A stretch of DNA of 7,314 nt from Bacteroidota bacterium (lineage in GTDB: Bacteria > Bacteroidota > Bacteroidia > Bacteroidales > Prolixibacteraceae): the NCBI GenBank assembly GCA_030695265.1, contig JAUYTA010000026.1:1-7314 (forward strand), read 5' to 3'. The position numbers and the translations under genes are program-made. The notes beneath the pieces were generated by a model that did no database searches, was not told where the DNA came from, and saw only the letters and a program-made list of their open reading frames with translations. Shown piece after piece: positions 5,791 to 7,314 of this stretch (positions within the stretch are counted from its first letter, which is position 1; the number at the start of each line of letters is the position of its first letter).

Positions 5791-7314
5791 ATGATCAGAA
5801 AAATAAATATTCTACTGATAGCGCTATTTGTTGGATTTTCAGCAATGGCCGACAACACCCGGTTTATCATGGAAGGGCCTGAAATTGTTGGCCTTGGAGA
5901 CCAGTTCCGGCTGGGTTTTACGCTGAATGAAAAGGGTTCCGATTTACAATTGCCAGATCTTTCAAATTTTGATGTACTGATGGGCCCGTCAACATCTCAA
6001 AGTTCAAGCATTCAGATTATTAACGGAAAGACGACCCAATCAACCAGCTTCTCATACATTTTTGTACTTCGCGCCAAAAAAGAAGGAAAATTTACCATTC
6101 GTCCGGCCTCCATCAAGGTTGACGGTAAAATATACGAATCGAACAGCCTTGAGATACAGGTTGCAAAAGGACAGCCGCAACAGTCAACCAGCCAGCAAAA
6201 TCAGGCTGAAGCAGAAGCCACTCCCACCGGAAACATCAGCAAGGACAATCTGTTTGTGAAGTTGAACCTGGATAAAACCAACGTTTCGAAAGGCGAGCAA
6301 ATAATTGCAACCGTTAAACTGTACCTCAGCCAGAATGTTCCGCTGAGCGGTTTCGACGAAGTGAAATTACCCTCTTATGAAGGGTTCTGGACCAAAGAAA
6401 TTGAAGTACCACAACAAGTTAATTTCACCCGCGAAGTTTATAACGGCAAAATTTATCAGGTTGGTGTCCTAAAAAAAACCATTTTGTTTCCTCAACAAAC
6501 AGGCGCTATCCGTATCGATCCATTCGAGATTACCTGTCTGGTTCGGCAGCGTGTTGGCCAGCAGCGGGGATTCTTTGACGACTTTTTCGACAACTACCGC
6601 GTTGTAAAAGCAAAAGTTGTGAGCGATCCGATTTCAGTAAATGTAAAGGATCTGCCCAATCAGCCATCCAATTTTTCAGGAGCTGTCGGGTCATTCAGTT
6701 TTTCAGGAGTATTGGATAAAAACAATATAAAATCGAACGAGGCAGTAACCCTGAAGCTTACCGTTAACGGAACCGGAAACCTAACGCTTATCAATCCGCT
6801 GAAAATTGTATTGCCCGAAGATTTTGAAACCTATGAACCCAAAACAAGTAACCGCATCGCTGCAAATGACAACGGACTAAGCGGATCCATTACATTTGAA
6901 TATCTTTTCATTCCAAGATTTGCAGGTAATTTTACCATTTCACCTGTTCAGTTTGTCTTTTTCAACCCGGCAACCCGGCAATACGAAACCCGTTCAACCG
7001 AAGCCTTTAAAATAAACGTTGAAAAAGGAAGCGATGATCCGAATGCTTCGGTTGTGAGTTCGTACTCGAAACAAGATGTTAAAATGATCGGTAAAGACAT
7101 CCGGTTTATCAAACAAAACAAGTCGAAATTGAAACCAAAAGGAAGTTCATTTTACGGAACCCTTGAATTTTACGCCATTTACCTCCTGAGTTTGATTGCC
7201 TTTGCAGTTGTTTTTGTGCTGAACCGGAAAAAGATAAAAGAAAGCGCGAACATTGCCCTGGTGCGTAACAAACGAGCCAACAAAGTTGCGCTGAAGCGAC
7301 TTAAAGCAGCAGCC
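5791..7314 (+). CDS. batD: BatD, periplasmic beta-rich membrane-anchored protein, 3'-truncated by window edge
   Basis: The frame is open from ATG 5791 to the window end (508 codons) with no stop, so the C-terminus lies outside. Residues 1-20 form a signal peptide ending AMA before DNTRF. The periplasmic part contains several beta-sandwich-like segments: ~22-125 (GDQFRLGFTLNEKG near the start), ~150-285 (LDKTNVSKGEQIIATVKLYL) and ~300-435 (FSGVLDKNNIKSNEAVTLKLTVNGTGN). The first two are joined by a Q/S/A-rich linker (127-147). A tight aromatic-acidic motif FFDDFFD at 261-267 fits what I recall of Bacteroidota BatD proteins. One TM helix spans ~460-477, with NRKK after it, and a basic cytoplasmic start follows (KRANKVALKRLKAAA). 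BatD is a large periplasmic partner of the BatA/B VWA proteins; its exact role is unknown. Unlike most genes here it follows a 145-bp spacer with repeats and a possible promoter. ATG 5791 is chosen because it gives a complete signal peptide. Confidence 0.95.
   Translation, partial: MIRKINILLIALFVGFSAMADNTRFIMEGPEIVGLGDQFRLGFTLNEKGSDLQLPDLSNFDVLMGPSTSQSSSIQIINGKTTQSTSFSYIFVLRAKKEGKFTIRPASIKVDGKIYESNSLEIQVAKGQPQQSTSQQNQAEAEATPTGNISKDNLFVKLNLDKTNVSKGEQIIATVKLYLSQNVPLSGFDEVKLPSYEGFWTKEIEVPQQVNFTREVYNGKIYQVGVLKKTILFPQQTGAIRIDPFEITCLVRQRVGQQRGFFDDFFDNYRVVKAKVVSDPISVNVKDLPNQPSNFSGAVGSFSFSGVLDKNNIKSNEAVTLKLTVNGTGNLTLINPLKIVLPEDFETYEPKTSNRIAANDNGLSGSITFEYLFIPRFAGNFTISPVQFVFFNPATRQYETRSTEAFKINVEKGSDDPNASVVSSYSKQDVKMIGKDIRFIKQNKSKLKPKGSSFYGTLEFYAIYLLSLIAFAVVFVLNRKKIKESANIALVRNKRANKVALKRLKAAA

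Noticed and set aside
6062..6259. Short + strand frame inside batD (65 residues)
   Set aside because: The batD frame is continuous through this stretch and encodes the first periplasmic domain and linker; no frameshift was found on codon-by-codon reading from 5791 to 7314.
1..7314. tRNA, rRNA, riboswitch or toxin-antitoxin genes
   Set aside because: Coding genes fill nearly all the window; neither spacer contains a tRNA-like fold or a recognisable riboswitch core, and no small gene fits in the gaps.

Overview
The window holds most of a Bat (Bacteroides aerotolerance) operon, all on the + strand. The order is moxR (5' end cut off), a DUF58 gene, a signal-peptide/one-TM gene, batA, batB, batC and batD (3' end cut off). 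This order, the protein sequences, the A/T-rich start regions without convincing Shine-Dalgarno sites, and one match to the Bacteroidota -7 promoter element (TAnnTTTG) all point to a member of the Bacteroidota, probably of the Bacteroidales/Marinilabiliales type. The exact lineage cannot be fixed from sequence alone. Layout: 1-834 is a MoxR-family AAA+ ATPase lacking its first ~45-55 residues. 838-1710 is a soluble DUF58 protein with a complete MIDAS-type metal site. 1724-2722 is an exported, membrane-anchored protein with a cytoplasmic helical domain. 2730-3728 is BatA and 3868-4902 is BatB, both membrane-anchored von Willebrand A (VWA) proteins with intact MIDAS sites. 4908-5645 is BatC, with TPR repeats and a very charged low-complexity tail. 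5791-7314 is BatD, with a signal peptide, a large periplasmic beta-rich part and a TM helix, running off the window end. batE, which often follows, would lie outside. How they work together (family knowledge plus inference): MoxR ATPases act as chaperone-like remodelling factors paired with VWA proteins. DUF58 is the cytoplasmic VWA-like partner. BatA/BatB are VWA domains held at the inner membrane. BatC, BatD and the 1724-2722 protein supply periplasmic interaction surfaces. The operon was named for an aerotolerance phenotype in Bacteroides fragilis, but its molecular substrate is not settled. The genes are otherwise tightly packed, with gaps of 3, 13, 7 and 5 bp. Two gaps stand out, 139 bp between batA and batB and 145 bp between batC and batD. 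Both are filled largely with degenerate seven-nucleotide repeats (GAA/GAT-phased heptamers), partly in opposite orientations, so that the two spacers share an 18/19-bp inverted match flanking batB-batC. This heptamer architecture is the least explained part of the window. The protein-coding content itself is a known system, and I see no novel protein system here.
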